Source: an uncultured Myxococcales bacterium (GTDB lineage: Bacteria > Myxococcota_A > Polyangia > Nannocystales > Nannocystaceae). Taken from it: DNA of 36,644 bases. The DNA lies in contig CADEGN010000039.1 in NCBI GenBank assembly GCA_902826865.1, positions 4,176-40,819 of the forward strand, read 5' to 3'. The translations under genes and the position numbers were made by a program. Positions 7,477 through 16,317 of the stretch are shown here, one piece after another. A model generated the notes under the pieces. That model saw only the letters and a list, made by a program, of their open reading frames with translations. It was not told the origin of the DNA and searched no databases. Position 1 is the first letter of the stretch. Each line of letters opens with the position of its first letter.

Positions 7477-8427
7477 ATGGGCTACCGCGACGCCAGTCTG
7501 TTCCGGCCGGCAGCGCTCCGCCACGCAGAGCACGACCCCTCGGGGGGCGGCCGCCCGCTGCGTCTGCGCCGGAGCTGGGTCGGCGCGACCTATTGGATCG
7601 TCGTTGTTGCGACCGTCGCGGGGCTGCTCTTCTGTACTCTGGCCGACATCGGTGAGTACGCCCGCGGACCGGCCACTGTCCGCATCGGTGGGCGTTACAC
7701 GATCACCTCCCCGCTGGTCGGGGTCATCGAATCGGTGCACGTGGGTGTCGGCTCGCGGGTGGCGGTCGGCGATGTCCTCGTTCGCCTCCAGGACGAGCCG
7801 GATCGCGCCGCGTTTACCAGTCTTGAGCACGAGTATCAGACGATGCTCGCTGAGCTGCTCCGCGACCCCGAAGGCGCCTCCGTTCGCGAGCGGATGGCGA
7901 CACTCGTCCGTGAGCGCGACCTCGCGCGCGGGCGATTGGCTGCCCGCGAGATCCGAGCGATGCACGCGGGCGTGGTTACCGACGTGCGGATCCGCGCCGG
8001 TCAACCCATCGCCGCCGGCGACGGCCTGCTGACCGTAGAACAGCCCGGCGGCGATGCGACCGTCGTCGCGTTCTTGCCCGGCGAAATGCGACCGCTGCTT
8101 GCGATCGGGTCGCGCGCACAGCTCGAGATCGACGGGTTTGCGCGTCGGCTCGTCGACGTAACGATCGACGAGATCGGCAGCGAGGTGATCGGCCCGGCTG
8201 AGGTGGCGCGATTTCTCGGCCCCGAGCGTTCCGACGCGATGGCGTTCACCGGTGCAGTGGTGATGGTGCGCGCGAGACTTGACGACCGCGTCATCCCGGT
8301 CGACGGCCGCGAATATGTGGTGTTCGACGGCATGTGGGGACGCCTTGAGCTGCGCGTGCGCAGCGAATCCATCCTCGTGACCCTAATCCCTGGCCTCCGC
8401 GATCTCGCCCGGAGGTGGCGCGGATGA
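7477..8427 (+). CDS. HlyD-like membrane fusion protein, first adaptor of the graspetide exporter
   Basis: A 316-residue protein with N-terminal LFRPAALRHAEHD, common in adaptors of peptidase-ABC exporters, then one membrane segment (about residues 36-55, ATYWIVVVATVAGLLFCTLA). A lipoyl/barrel-sandwich half follows (ITSPLVGVIESVHVGVGSRV, with VGDVLVRLQDEPD), then a short helical hairpin (residues 110-155) and the second lipoyl half (MHAGVVTDVRIRAGQPIAAGDGLLTV). The C-terminal beta domain contains FLPGEMRPLLAIGSRAQLEI. The hairpin is too short to cross the periplasm alone, so it may work with a second adaptor or an outer-membrane partner encoded elsewhere. It starts the rightward operon, divergent from the precursor, and overlaps the ABC gene by ATGA. 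Confidence 0.85.
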   Translation: MGYRDASLFRPAALRHAEHDPSGGGRPLRLRRSWVGATYWIVVVATVAGLLFCTLADIGEYARGPATVRIGGRYTITSPLVGVIESVHVGVGSRVAVGDVLVRLQDEPDRAAFTSLEHEYQTMLAELLRDPEGASVRERMATLVRERDLARGRLAAREIRAMHAGVVTDVRIRAGQPIAAGDGLLTVEQPGGDATVVAFLPGEMRPLLAIGSRAQLEIDGFARRLVDVTIDEIGSEVIGPAEVARFLGPERSDAMAFTGAVVMVRARLDDRVIPVDGREYVVFDGMWGRLELRVRSESILVTLIPGLRDLARRWRG

Positions 8428-10619
8428 GCGCATCGGTCGTTGCGTCGGCGATGGCACGGCTCAACCGGGTCCTTGGCCGCGAGGTCCCATACATCCAGCA
8501 GGTGACTGCTGCAGACTGCGGACCGGCATGTTTGGCGATGGTGCTCGCGCTGCACGGAAAGCACTGCGACCTCGAGCGCGTACGCAGCCACGTGGGTTGC
8601 GGCCGTGACGGCAGCAACGCCGCAAGTCTTCTTCGTGCCGGCCGCGAACTCGGCCTCATTGGCCGGGGTCTGCGCGTCGACCTCGAGGACCTTTCCCTCC
8701 TCCCGGGAGGCACCATTCTCCATTGGGAGTTCAACCACTTCGTCGTCCTCGAGCGTTGTGACGGTCGACATCTGCACATCGTCGATCCGGCGCACGGTCC
8801 TCGAATGCTCACCATGGCAGAGGTCGACCGTTCGTTCACCGGGATCGCCGTGCAGTTGGAGCCGGGTGAGTACTTCCGGCCGGAGCGCAGCGACAAGCGT
8901 CCGCTTGCCCGTTTCGCTGCCCTGCTCCTCGGCGACGGCCCGGCATGGAGTCGCATCGTCATCACTTCGACGGTGGTTCAGCTCGCGGCGCTCGGTCTAC
9001 CTATTCTCACGAGTGTACTCGTGGATCGCGTCGTTCCGCATCGCGACGTCGACTTGCTGACCACACTGGGCATCGGCCTGGCGCTGATGGTCGCGTTTCA
9101 TTTTGCCGCGAGCTGGGTACGCGCCCAGACCCTCCTGCACGTGCGAACCGTCGTCGACCTGCGCTCGACCATCGGCTTCATGGATCACCTCGCGTCGCTT
9201 CCCCTCCGCTTCTTCCAGGAGCGGAGCACCGGCGACCTGCTGCAGAGGCTCGGCAGCAACGCCATCGTGCGCGAGATCCTGACCACGGGCACGCTCTCGG
9301 CCCTGCTCGACGGCCTACTGGTGCTCACTTATCTGGCTTTGATGTTCGCCTTCGACGTCCGAATGGCGTTGGTGGTCCTCGGCATTGCGGGTCTCCACAC
9401 GGCCGTCTACCTGCTGGCGCGTCGTCGGCAACGCGAACTCACCGCGCGCGTCCTCGTCGCCCAGGCCCGCTCGTCGAGCTACGAGGTCGAGATGCTTGCG
9501 GCGATGGAGACCCTCAAGTCGATGGGGGTCGAGCACCGCGCCGTAGAAGGCTGGAGCCACGTCTTCGTCGACGCCCTCGACGCCGCAATCGCACGCGGCC
9601 GCCTCGACGCCCTCACCCACAGCGCGCGGGCGGCGATAGGCATGGCCGCGCCCGTGCTGGTCCTCGGCTATGGCGCCACCGCTGTCCTTTCCGGGACGAT
9701 CGAGCTTGGCACGATGCTCGGGATCTCGGCGTTGGCGTCAGGATTTCTCGTCCCAGTGTCCACGCTACTCGCTAGCGCGCTGCAGTTTGAGCAGATCGGG
9801 AGCTACCTCGAGCGCATCGATGATGTGATGCGAGCCGAACCCGAGCGAAGCACAAGTACGGCGGGTCTCGTCGGTCGTCTGAACGGAGCTGTTTCGCTCG
9901 AACAGGTCGGGTTCGCCTACGGAGGCGGAACCACTCCGGTCTTGCGTGACATCAACCTCGCGATCGCGCCCGGGCAGTTTGTTGCCATCGTCGGTGCGTC
10001 CGGTGCCGGGAAGTCCACGCTCGCGCGGCTGCTCGTCGGCCTTCACCAGCCCACGCACGGCCGAATTGCGTTCGACGGCATCGACCTCGAGCACCTCGAT
10101 CTTGGCCGCGTGCGACGCCAGATCGGGGTGGTATCGCAGGATGCCCGACTATTCGCCCGGTCGCTGCGCGCCAACATCGCCCTGGGCGATCCGGATGCGT
10201 CCATCGAACGCGTGATGCGGGCGGCGTGGCTAGCGGGGATTCACGACGAGATCACGGCGATGCCGATGGGCTACGACACGCTGCTCGCCGACGGTGGCAG
10301 TTCACTCTCGGGCGGCCAACGCCAACGTATCGCCCTGGCCCGCGCTCTTCTCACGGAACCGGCCATCTTGCTGCTCGATGAAGCGACGAGTGCCCTCGAC
10401 GCGCGGACCGAACGCGCCGTTCAACACGCGCTGGCGAGTCTCTCATGCACGCGCATCGCCATCGCGCATCGGTTGAGCACGGTGATGAATGCCGACCTCA
10501 TCCTCGTGCTCGATCGTGGGATGTTGGTCGAGTGGGGCACGCACACCGACCTGCTCCATCGCCAGGGGTTTTACGCCCGCCTCGTCGCGGCCCAACTCGG
10601 CTACGGAGATGCGTCGTGA
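8424..10619 (+). CDS. C39 peptidase-containing ABC exporter (leader-cleaving)
   Basis: A 731-residue bifunctional exporter. The peptidase domain has oxyanion Gln26, catalytic Cys32 (ADCGPACLAM), His105 (NHFVVLE) and Asp121 (IVDPAHG), so a full C39 site. Six membrane segments fill about residues 165-440. The ATPase has Walker A GASGAGKST, signature LSGGQRQR, Walker B ILLLDEATSALD and the H-loop IAHRLST. C39 exporters cut their substrates after a Gly-Gly motif and export the released peptide, and the precursor at 7022-7225 carries such a motif. I chose the ATG at 8424 (GGAGG 8 nt upstream; ATGA overlap with the preceding gene) rather than GTG 8415. It overlaps the next gene by ATGA as well, so translation of all three export genes is coupled. 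Confidence 0.95.
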   Translation: MSASVVASAMARLNRVLGREVPYIQQVTAADCGPACLAMVLALHGKHCDLERVRSHVGCGRDGSNAASLLRAGRELGLIGRGLRVDLEDLSLLPGGTILHWEFNHFVVLERCDGRHLHIVDPAHGPRMLTMAEVDRSFTGIAVQLEPGEYFRPERSDKRPLARFAALLLGDGPAWSRIVITSTVVQLAALGLPILTSVLVDRVVPHRDVDLLTTLGIGLALMVAFHFAASWVRAQTLLHVRTVVDLRSTIGFMDHLASLPLRFFQERSTGDLLQRLGSNAIVREILTTGTLSALLDGLLVLTYLALMFAFDVRMALVVLGIAGLHTAVYLLARRRQRELTARVLVAQARSSSYEVEMLAAMETLKSMGVEHRAVEGWSHVFVDALDAAIARGRLDALTHSARAAIGMAAPVLVLGYGATAVLSGTIELGTMLGISALASGFLVPVSTLLASALQFEQIGSYLERIDDVMRAEPERSTSTAGLVGRLNGAVSLEQVGFAYGGGTTPVLRDINLAIAPGQFVAIVGASGAGKSTLARLLVGLHQPTHGRIAFDGIDLEHLDLGRVRRQIGVVSQDARLFARSLRANIALGDPDASIERVMRAAWLAGIHDEITAMPMGYDTLLADGGSSLSGGQRQRIALARALLTEPAILLLDEATSALDARTERAVQHALASLSCTRIAIAHRLSTVMNADLILVLDRGMLVEWGTHTDLLHRQGFYARLVAAQLGYGDAS

Positions 10620-11557
10620 TGCGCGCCTGGCTGACGGCCGTGTTGGTGATCGCGACGTTGGCGGCGTGTGTCGCCGTCGCAGTGGCTCGCAGCCCACTGC
10701 GCCAGGCCGCCGCCATCATACGTGTCGCTCCCCCATTCGCGGTCGCGCCGATCCGAAACGACGTAGCAGCGCCAAACTGGCCCGCGATGGTCGTCCCGGT
10801 CGGAGAGATCGACGTCGCTGCACCGTCGGCCGGGGGACGAATCGCCGAGGTCGCCGTTCGCCTCGGCGACCGCGTGGAGGCCGGGCAGACCATCGCTCGT
10901 CTCGATCCTGCACGCGCCAGACGGGAAATCACCGAGGCTCAGGCGCGACTCGCGGCCCGCATGGCCGAAGGCAGGCAAGCGGCGGCACGAAGGGCCCAGG
11001 CACGGGATCGCCTGGCACGAATCGAACGACTCGGCACGGTCGTCGCCGAGGCCGAACGCGCGGAAGCCGAGTTAGCACTGCAGTCCGCGCAGGCGGACGT
11101 CGATCGCAGCAGCGCCGAGATCCGGGCGCAGCGGGTGGCCACCGAGCACCTCGAGGCGACGCTGCGCGATACCACGATCGTCGCACCGATCTCCGGCGAG
11201 GTTTCCGCGCGGCTCCTCGACGCCGGCGCTCAGGTCGGTGGCGGAGGCAGCATCGTCCGGCTCGTCGGTGACGGTCGCCTGCTACGGCTCGCGGTGGGCC
11301 CTGACGCCGACATTCCACGGCTCGGCGAGACCATCGCGGTCCGCTGCGGTCTGCGGGATCTTGGGGCCGAGGTGACGCACATTGCACCTCACGTCGATCC
11401 CGCCGCGCGCGTGATCTGGATGGAGGCTCGCCCCAGCGACGCCGTCGAGTTGCGCGTCGGTGACAGCTGTACGGCAATGCCGAACGGTGGCCAACCACTC
11501 GGTCCGCACGCGATCGGCCCGGGGCGCGGCGCAATACCAGCCGACCGGCCTCATTGA
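10619..11557 (+). CDS. HlyD-family periplasmic adaptor, second adaptor of the graspetide exporter
   Basis: A 312-residue membrane fusion protein: signal anchor (residues 3-22), first lipoyl half (DVAAPSAGGRIAEVAVRLGD, then EAGQTIARLDP), an Ala/Arg/Glu-rich coiled-coil hairpin (about 105-190), second lipoyl half (TTIVAPISGEVSARLLDAGA) and a C-terminal beta domain (VGDGRLLRLAVGPDADIP). This is the RND/MacA/HlyD adaptor design. The ATG at 10619 overlaps the ABC stop codon; a GTG one codon earlier is possible. Having two different adaptors around one C39 transporter is less common than one: the first lacks a long hairpin and this one has it. An outer-membrane TolC-like channel is not encoded here. 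The 3' end overlaps the convergent thioesterase gene by 7 bp. Confidence 0.87.
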   Translation: MRAWLTAVLVIATLAACVAVAVARSPLRQAAAIIRVAPPFAVAPIRNDVAAPNWPAMVVPVGEIDVAAPSAGGRIAEVAVRLGDRVEAGQTIARLDPARARREITEAQARLAARMAEGRQAAARRAQARDRLARIERLGTVVAEAERAEAELALQSAQADVDRSSAEIRAQRVATEHLEATLRDTTIVAPISGEVSARLLDAGAQVGGGGSIVRLVGDGRLLRLAVGPDADIPRLGETIAVRCGLRDLGAEVTHIAPHVDPAARVIWMEARPSDAVELRVGDSCTAMPNGGQPLGPHAIGPGRGAIPADRPH

Positions 11558-12000
11558 CCGCTGTCAACCGGCACGAGCCACGCCAGCGAAGCCATCGCGA
11601 TGGGTACGCCCTCGTCGCCTTGCCACGCACGGGCACGGACGTTCGCGACGCGTCGTCCGCGGCGTATCACCTCGGCGCGTGCGAAGGTAGTGATAGGACG
11701 GCCGCTGCGGAGGTACTCGCACGTCGTGGCCACCAAGGTGGGCAGGACCGCCGCGTCGCCGCGCCAGATCAGCTCGAGCGCTCCCACGAGCTCGAGCAAG
11801 CCCGCGATTGCGCCACCGTGCAAGGCCGGCAACGCAGGATTGCCCACGTTGGTCTGCGCGAACGGCATCTCCGCGAGGACACCGGAGGCATCGACGGACG
11901 CGCTGACCCCGAGAAACCGCGCGTAGGGGATCTCCGCCACCAACGCGTCGAAGTTGTTCGCCGTCCTCGCGGCGGCGACGCGGGCGCGCAAGTCCGTCAC
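11551..12000 (-). CDS. Hotdog-fold thioesterase, PaaI family
   Basis: A 149-residue protein with the hotdog signature PALHGGAIAGLLELVGALEL, where the His-Gly-Gly loop and following helix form the acyl-CoA site of PaaI-like thioesterases. Before it come YARFLGVSASVDASGVLAEM and NVGN, and after it the beta strands TCEYLRSGRPITTFARAEVI and RRVANVRARAW. The likely reaction is hydrolysis of an acyl-CoA; the acyl group is unknown. The GTG start (12000) overlaps the stop of the second hotdog gene (GTGA), so the two are translationally coupled and may form a heteromer or act on related substrates. This gene's start is supported only by that overlap and the domain's length. Confidence 0.83.
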   Translation of the reverse strand: MTDLRARVAAARTANNFDALVAEIPYARFLGVSASVDASGVLAEMPFAQTNVGNPALPALHGGAIAGLLELVGALELIWRGDAAVLPTLVATTCEYLRSGRPITTFARAEVIRRGRRVANVRARAWQGDEGVPIAMASLAWLVPVDSGQ

Positions 12001-12482
12001 GACGCCTCCGATCGCCGCAGCAGGCCTTGGCCCTCGGGGAAGATCATGAACGTGCCACAGGCCGATGCGACGACTGCTTCCTCGTCGTCTGCACTCGACC
12101 CGGCCAGGCGGGCACGCGCCTGCACGAACGCAATGTCGGTGGTGATCCGCGTGCAGGTCGCCCGGCAGATCAGATCCTGCCCCGGAACCGCCTGGCGGAG
12201 GTGCTCGAGGCGGAGATCGAGGGTCGCGATCGCGCGGGGTGGACGAAGCGCGAGGAACACCGCCGCCCCACAGGTCGCGTCCACCAAAGTCGCTAGAACG
12301 CCGGTGTGCAAGGCGCCCGTATCCGGATCTCCGATCAGCTCGGCGCTGTATGGCAGGCGAATGATCGCCTCGCCCGGTTCGGCCAGCTCGAGCCGCAGGC
12401 CCAGGGCCGCGTTATGCGGCACGCTTCGGGTGAAGGCCGCGTTGATCGCCGCCAGGCGTTCTGCGTCGCTTTGCGTCGCCAT
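11997..12482 (-). CDS. Hotdog-fold thioesterase, PaaI family (second paralogue)
   Basis: A 161-residue hotdog protein beginning MATQSDAERLAAINAAFTRS. The core is GALHTGVLATLVDATCGAAVF, in which His-Thr-Gly replaces the usual His-Gly-Gly and Asp follows in the helix, as in PaaI-type thioesterases. Further strands read TLDLRLEHLRQAVPGQDL and CGTFMIFP. A longer reading frame continues upstream to 12836, but its 118 extra residues are Arg/Pro/Trp-rich and unlike a thioesterase, so I use the ATG at 12482. It is the first gene of a two-gene operon with the paralogue at 11551-12000. Pairs of coupled thioesterases like this are often seen near lipid or CoA metabolism genes; nothing adjacent shows the substrate. 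Confidence 0.82.
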   Translation of the reverse strand: MATQSDAERLAAINAAFTRSVPHNAALGLRLELAEPGEAIIRLPYSAELIGDPDTGALHTGVLATLVDATCGAAVFLALRPPRAIATLDLRLEHLRQAVPGQDLICRATCTRITTDIAFVQARARLAGSSADDEEAVVASACGTFMIFPEGQGLLRRSEAS

Positions 12483-12806
12483 GTGAAGCGTGCGCGAGCC
12501 TATCAGCCCTTGCGCCTGTTTGTGACGAGCGAATACCCTGCCGGCGACGATGCGCCTCCAACAGCGTCCTCCCCCAGGGGGCGACCAAGGTGAGAGCTTG
12601 GGAATGATCCATGCCCGGTCGTGGGTTGGCATCGCCCGCGGCGTGGGCCATTCGCTGGTCCACAACCGCAGCGGAGTCACGCCCATGCGTTCTTCTACCT
12701 CCGGCTCGGGGATCCCGCGCTCCACCAACCGACCCTGTACGCCCGCAACCACCGCGAGCCGCGTCCCGCCGGCTCCACCCCTGCGAACGACCGGAGGTAC
12801 CCACTT
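12483..12806. other. Divergent intergenic region, 324 bp
   Basis: It lies between the thioesterase pair (leftward) and the ABC operon (rightward) and must hold both promoters. GGAGG at 12793-12797 is the ribosome site of the ABC gene. A minus-strand frame stays open across the whole region, continuous with the thioesterase, but without a recognisable domain. I see no RNA gene, repeat or clear promoter consensus. Confidence 0.5.
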
Positions 12807-13732
<926 letters not shown>

Positions 13733-13736
<4 letters not shown>

Positions 13737-14659
13737 TCGATCGGATCCACGACGTCGGCTATCGCGCGCTACCCCGACCGCGCCCACGTCGCTGGGCCCC
13801 GTGGCCGATCGCTCGCACCGCGCTCGTCGTGGCGATGCGCCGGCGGTCGACGCGGCTCGCCGGCGCTTTTGCCGGGTTCGTGGCCTTCGGCCACGCGGCG
13901 GTGATCTCGGGGCAAGTGCTGGTGTCTCGCGCAGCCGATGAAGCCGGAGCGCACGAGCCCGTCCTGGGGGCCGCCTCGGAGATTGCACGGTCCATCGTCG
14001 GCCGGGTCCACGAAACCCTGTCGGTCTTTCTTGGCGTGCAAATGTTCGTCACCGCGCTCGTCCTCGCGATCGTCGCCGCACCGCTCGTCGCCGACGATCG
14101 CCGAACCCGTGCATTCGACCTATATCTCTCCCGGCCACTGTCACTCACCGACTACGCCATCGGCAAGCTCCTGGTCGCGGCCAGCGTTCCACTCGCAACG
14201 ATCGTGATCCCCTACATGTGCCTGTGGCTGTTGGCGGTTGGACTCGCGCCTGGCGACGTGGCCAGCAACCTGTTCGAGCTCTTCGTCCCGGGCCTCGTGG
14301 CGGCGGTCCTCTCGGCCACGGTCCTGGCTTCCACTATCCTCGGCGCCAGCGCGCTCGGCGAGCGCGGCCGCACGGTCGGCGTGGCGTACCTCATCGGGCT
14401 TGTGCTCACGAGCGCGCTCGCCGACGCGCTCGCCGAATCGGGTTACGCCTGGGGTGGCTACCTCGGACTGCAGCGGAACGTCCGCACCGTTGCGGACGCG
14501 CTGCTGCAGGTGACCTCGCACGGCGCGATGGTCAAGGCGCTGCTCCCGATCGACACCAATCCCAATGCACTGATCGCCGCGACAGTCCTGGTGGTTTTGG
14601 CTGCCGCGGGGCTTGCCGTGCTGTTCGCCCGTCTTCGCCAGGAGGCGGCGGCCGGATGA
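13733..14659 (+). CDS. ABC-2 type transporter permease, first of two
   Basis: A 308-residue protein with about six hydrophobic segments: VFLGVQMFVTALVLAIVAAP, the group PLATIVIPYMCLWLLAVGLA, LFVPGLVAAVLSATVLASTI, TVGVAYLIGLVLTSALA and a final one (ALIAATVLVVLAAAGLAVLF). A cytoplasmic loop, DDRRTRAFDLYLSRPLSLTDY, matches the D-x-R-x-x-x-x-x-L-Y-x-S-x-P element found in ABC-2/NosY-like permeases, where it meets the ATPase. ATGA overlap with the ATPase before it and ATG overlap with the ATPase after it make a tightly coupled operon. It pairs most simply with the preceding ATPase. The long periplasmic stretch (residues about 60-95) has no recognisable domain. Confidence 0.85.
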
Positions 14660-15576
14660 ACGCAGCGATCGAACTTCGCGGGGTGTCCAAGCTGTTCGGC
14701 ACGGTACGTGCCCTCGACGAGGTCAGTCTCGAGATCGGGCCAGGTGTGACCGGCTTACTCGGCCCCAACGGTTCAGGAAAATCGACGCTGATGAAGCTGA
14801 TCACCGGGCAGCTCACGCCCGACGCTGGCACCGTGCGCGTGCTGGATCGCAACCCCTTTCGCGATCCGCAGTGCATGACAGCACTCGGACTATGCCCCGA
14901 GCACGATCGATTCTACGAAGAGTTGAGCGGACTCGACTTCGTCACCGCCCTGACCCGCTTGCACGGATACAACCACGCCGAAGCTCGCCACGCGAGCGAG
15001 CGCGCCCTCGCCCGCGTCGGAATGACCGCCTTTGCCTCCAAGCCCCTACGCAGCATGAGCCGAGGCATGCGCCAGCGCGTAAAGATCGCCCAGGCCATCG
15101 CCCACGATCCCCACGTGGTCTTACTCGACGAGCCATTGACCGGCACAGATCCGGTCGGCCGGGCCGACCTGATCGCCCTTATCACCGCCCTCGGATCGGA
15201 GTCGCGCACCGTCGTGGTGTCGAGCCACGTGCTTCACGAGGTCGAAGCCATGACGGAGGACGTCGTGCTCATACGTCACGGCCGCGTGCGCGCCGAGGGC
15301 AACATCCGCCGCTTGCGCGCGTTGTTGGTCGATCGCCCGTACCGCATCCGCATGGGCGTCGGCGACGCCCGTCGGTTCGCGTCCGCCGCCATCGCTCTTG
15401 CCGGAGTCAGCGCGCTCACCGTCCTCGACGGGGCCACCGTCGAGGTCACGACGAGCTCATTTGATCTCGCCTGTGACGGGCTTCCCGCCCTCGCACGATC
15501 CCTTGGACTTGTCGTCGGAGAACTGGTGTCGCCGGACGCTGATCTCGAAAGCCTCTACCGCTACCTCGTCGCATGA
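14656..15576 (+). CDS. ABC transporter ATP-binding protein (ABC-2 type), second of two
   Basis: A 306-residue ATPase: Walker A GPNGSGKST, Q-loop region LGLCPEHDRFYEELSG, signature MSRGMRQRV, Walker B VVLLDEPLTGTDP and H-loop SSHVLHEVE. The C-terminal domain of about 90 residues (RPYRIRMGVGDARRFASAA ... LVSPDADLESLYRYLV) differs from that of the first ATPase. The ATG at 14656 overlaps the permease stop by four bases; frames further upstream only shadow the permease gene. The order ATPase-permease-ATPase-permease suggests either two half-systems or one asymmetric transporter with two different ATPases and two different permeases. Confidence 0.92.
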   Translation: MNAAIELRGVSKLFGTVRALDEVSLEIGPGVTGLLGPNGSGKSTLMKLITGQLTPDAGTVRVLDRNPFRDPQCMTALGLCPEHDRFYEELSGLDFVTALTRLHGYNHAEARHASERALARVGMTAFASKPLRSMSRGMRQRVKIAQAIAHDPHVVLLDEPLTGTDPVGRADLIALITALGSESRTVVVSSHVLHEVEAMTEDVVLIRHGRVRAEGNIRRLRALLVDRPYRIRMGVGDARRFASAAIALAGVSALTVLDGATVEVTTSSFDLACDGLPALARSLGLVVGELVSPDADLESLYRYLVA

Positions 15577-16283
15577 GACCCCTACCCCAACAACTGCCGC
15601 TCGCCCTTGGCTGGATGCGCTTTCACATCGCGCGTGGCCTGCGTCGCCCAGGCACATGGGCTCCGCTGGCGGCCATCGTCGGCCTGGCGGCGCTGTTGCG
15701 CGTGGGCCCGCGCGCGGACCCTGATGAGATCGCCGCCACGGTCCTGCTGCTGGCGCTCCCGCTGGTCGCGATGCTGCTGGCGACCGGCGGCCTGCGCGAG
15801 GAGGTCGAGGATCAAACGTTGACCTACGCGTTCATCCGCCCACTCGGACGCGCGTGGATCTACTTCGCCCGCGCCGGCGCGGCGGCGGCGTTCGTGTTCG
15901 CCGCCTGCGCCACCGCGCTTGTCGTCGCCGGCGGGAATGCGATCGAAGTTGTTCGACACCTCGGCGCGGCCCTGGCCGCGACCGCCGCCTACGTCGCGGT
16001 GTTCTCCCTGCTTGGACTGCTACTGCGCCGCCCCACGCTCACCGGACTCGCCTGGCTCGGCTGGGAGCTGAGCGCCTCGGACGTACCGGGGTTTCTGGCG
16101 AAGCTCACCTTGCGCACGCACGTCCGCGCCATCGCCGATCTCCCGGCCGAGGGCATCCTCGGTGCGCTTCAATCCCCACCTCCGCCGCTGGCCTCGCTTG
16201 GGGTCATCGCCGCGGTGACCGCCGCCGCACTCGCTGCCGGCCACTGGCGGGTTCGCCATCGCGAACTCGTCGTACCGAAGTGA
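15573..16283 (+). CDS. ABC-2 type transporter permease, second of two
   Basis: A 236-residue hydrophobic protein, shorter than the first permease, with roughly six membrane segments (for example LAAIVGLAALLRV, ATVLLLALPLVAMLLATGGL, AAAAFVFAACATALVVAGG, LAATAAYVAVFSLLGLLL, LGVIAAVTAAALAAG). The loop EEVEDQTLTYAFIRPLGRAW is the counterpart of the first permease's DDRRTRAFDLYLSRPLS. It overlaps the preceding ATPase by ATGA, so these two are probably partners. The next gene, an MCE protein, begins 34 nt downstream. Confidence 0.82.
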   Translation: MRPLPQQLPLALGWMRFHIARGLRRPGTWAPLAAIVGLAALLRVGPRADPDEIAATVLLLALPLVAMLLATGGLREEVEDQTLTYAFIRPLGRAWIYFARAGAAAAFVFAACATALVVAGGNAIEVVRHLGAALAATAAYVAVFSLLGLLLRRPTLTGLAWLGWELSASDVPGFLAKLTLRTHVRAIADLPAEGILGALQSPPPPLASLGVIAAVTAAALAAGHWRVRHRELVVPK

Positions 16284-16317
16284 CGCCGGTCGCCGCCGCT
16301 GGCATGATCACCCGACA

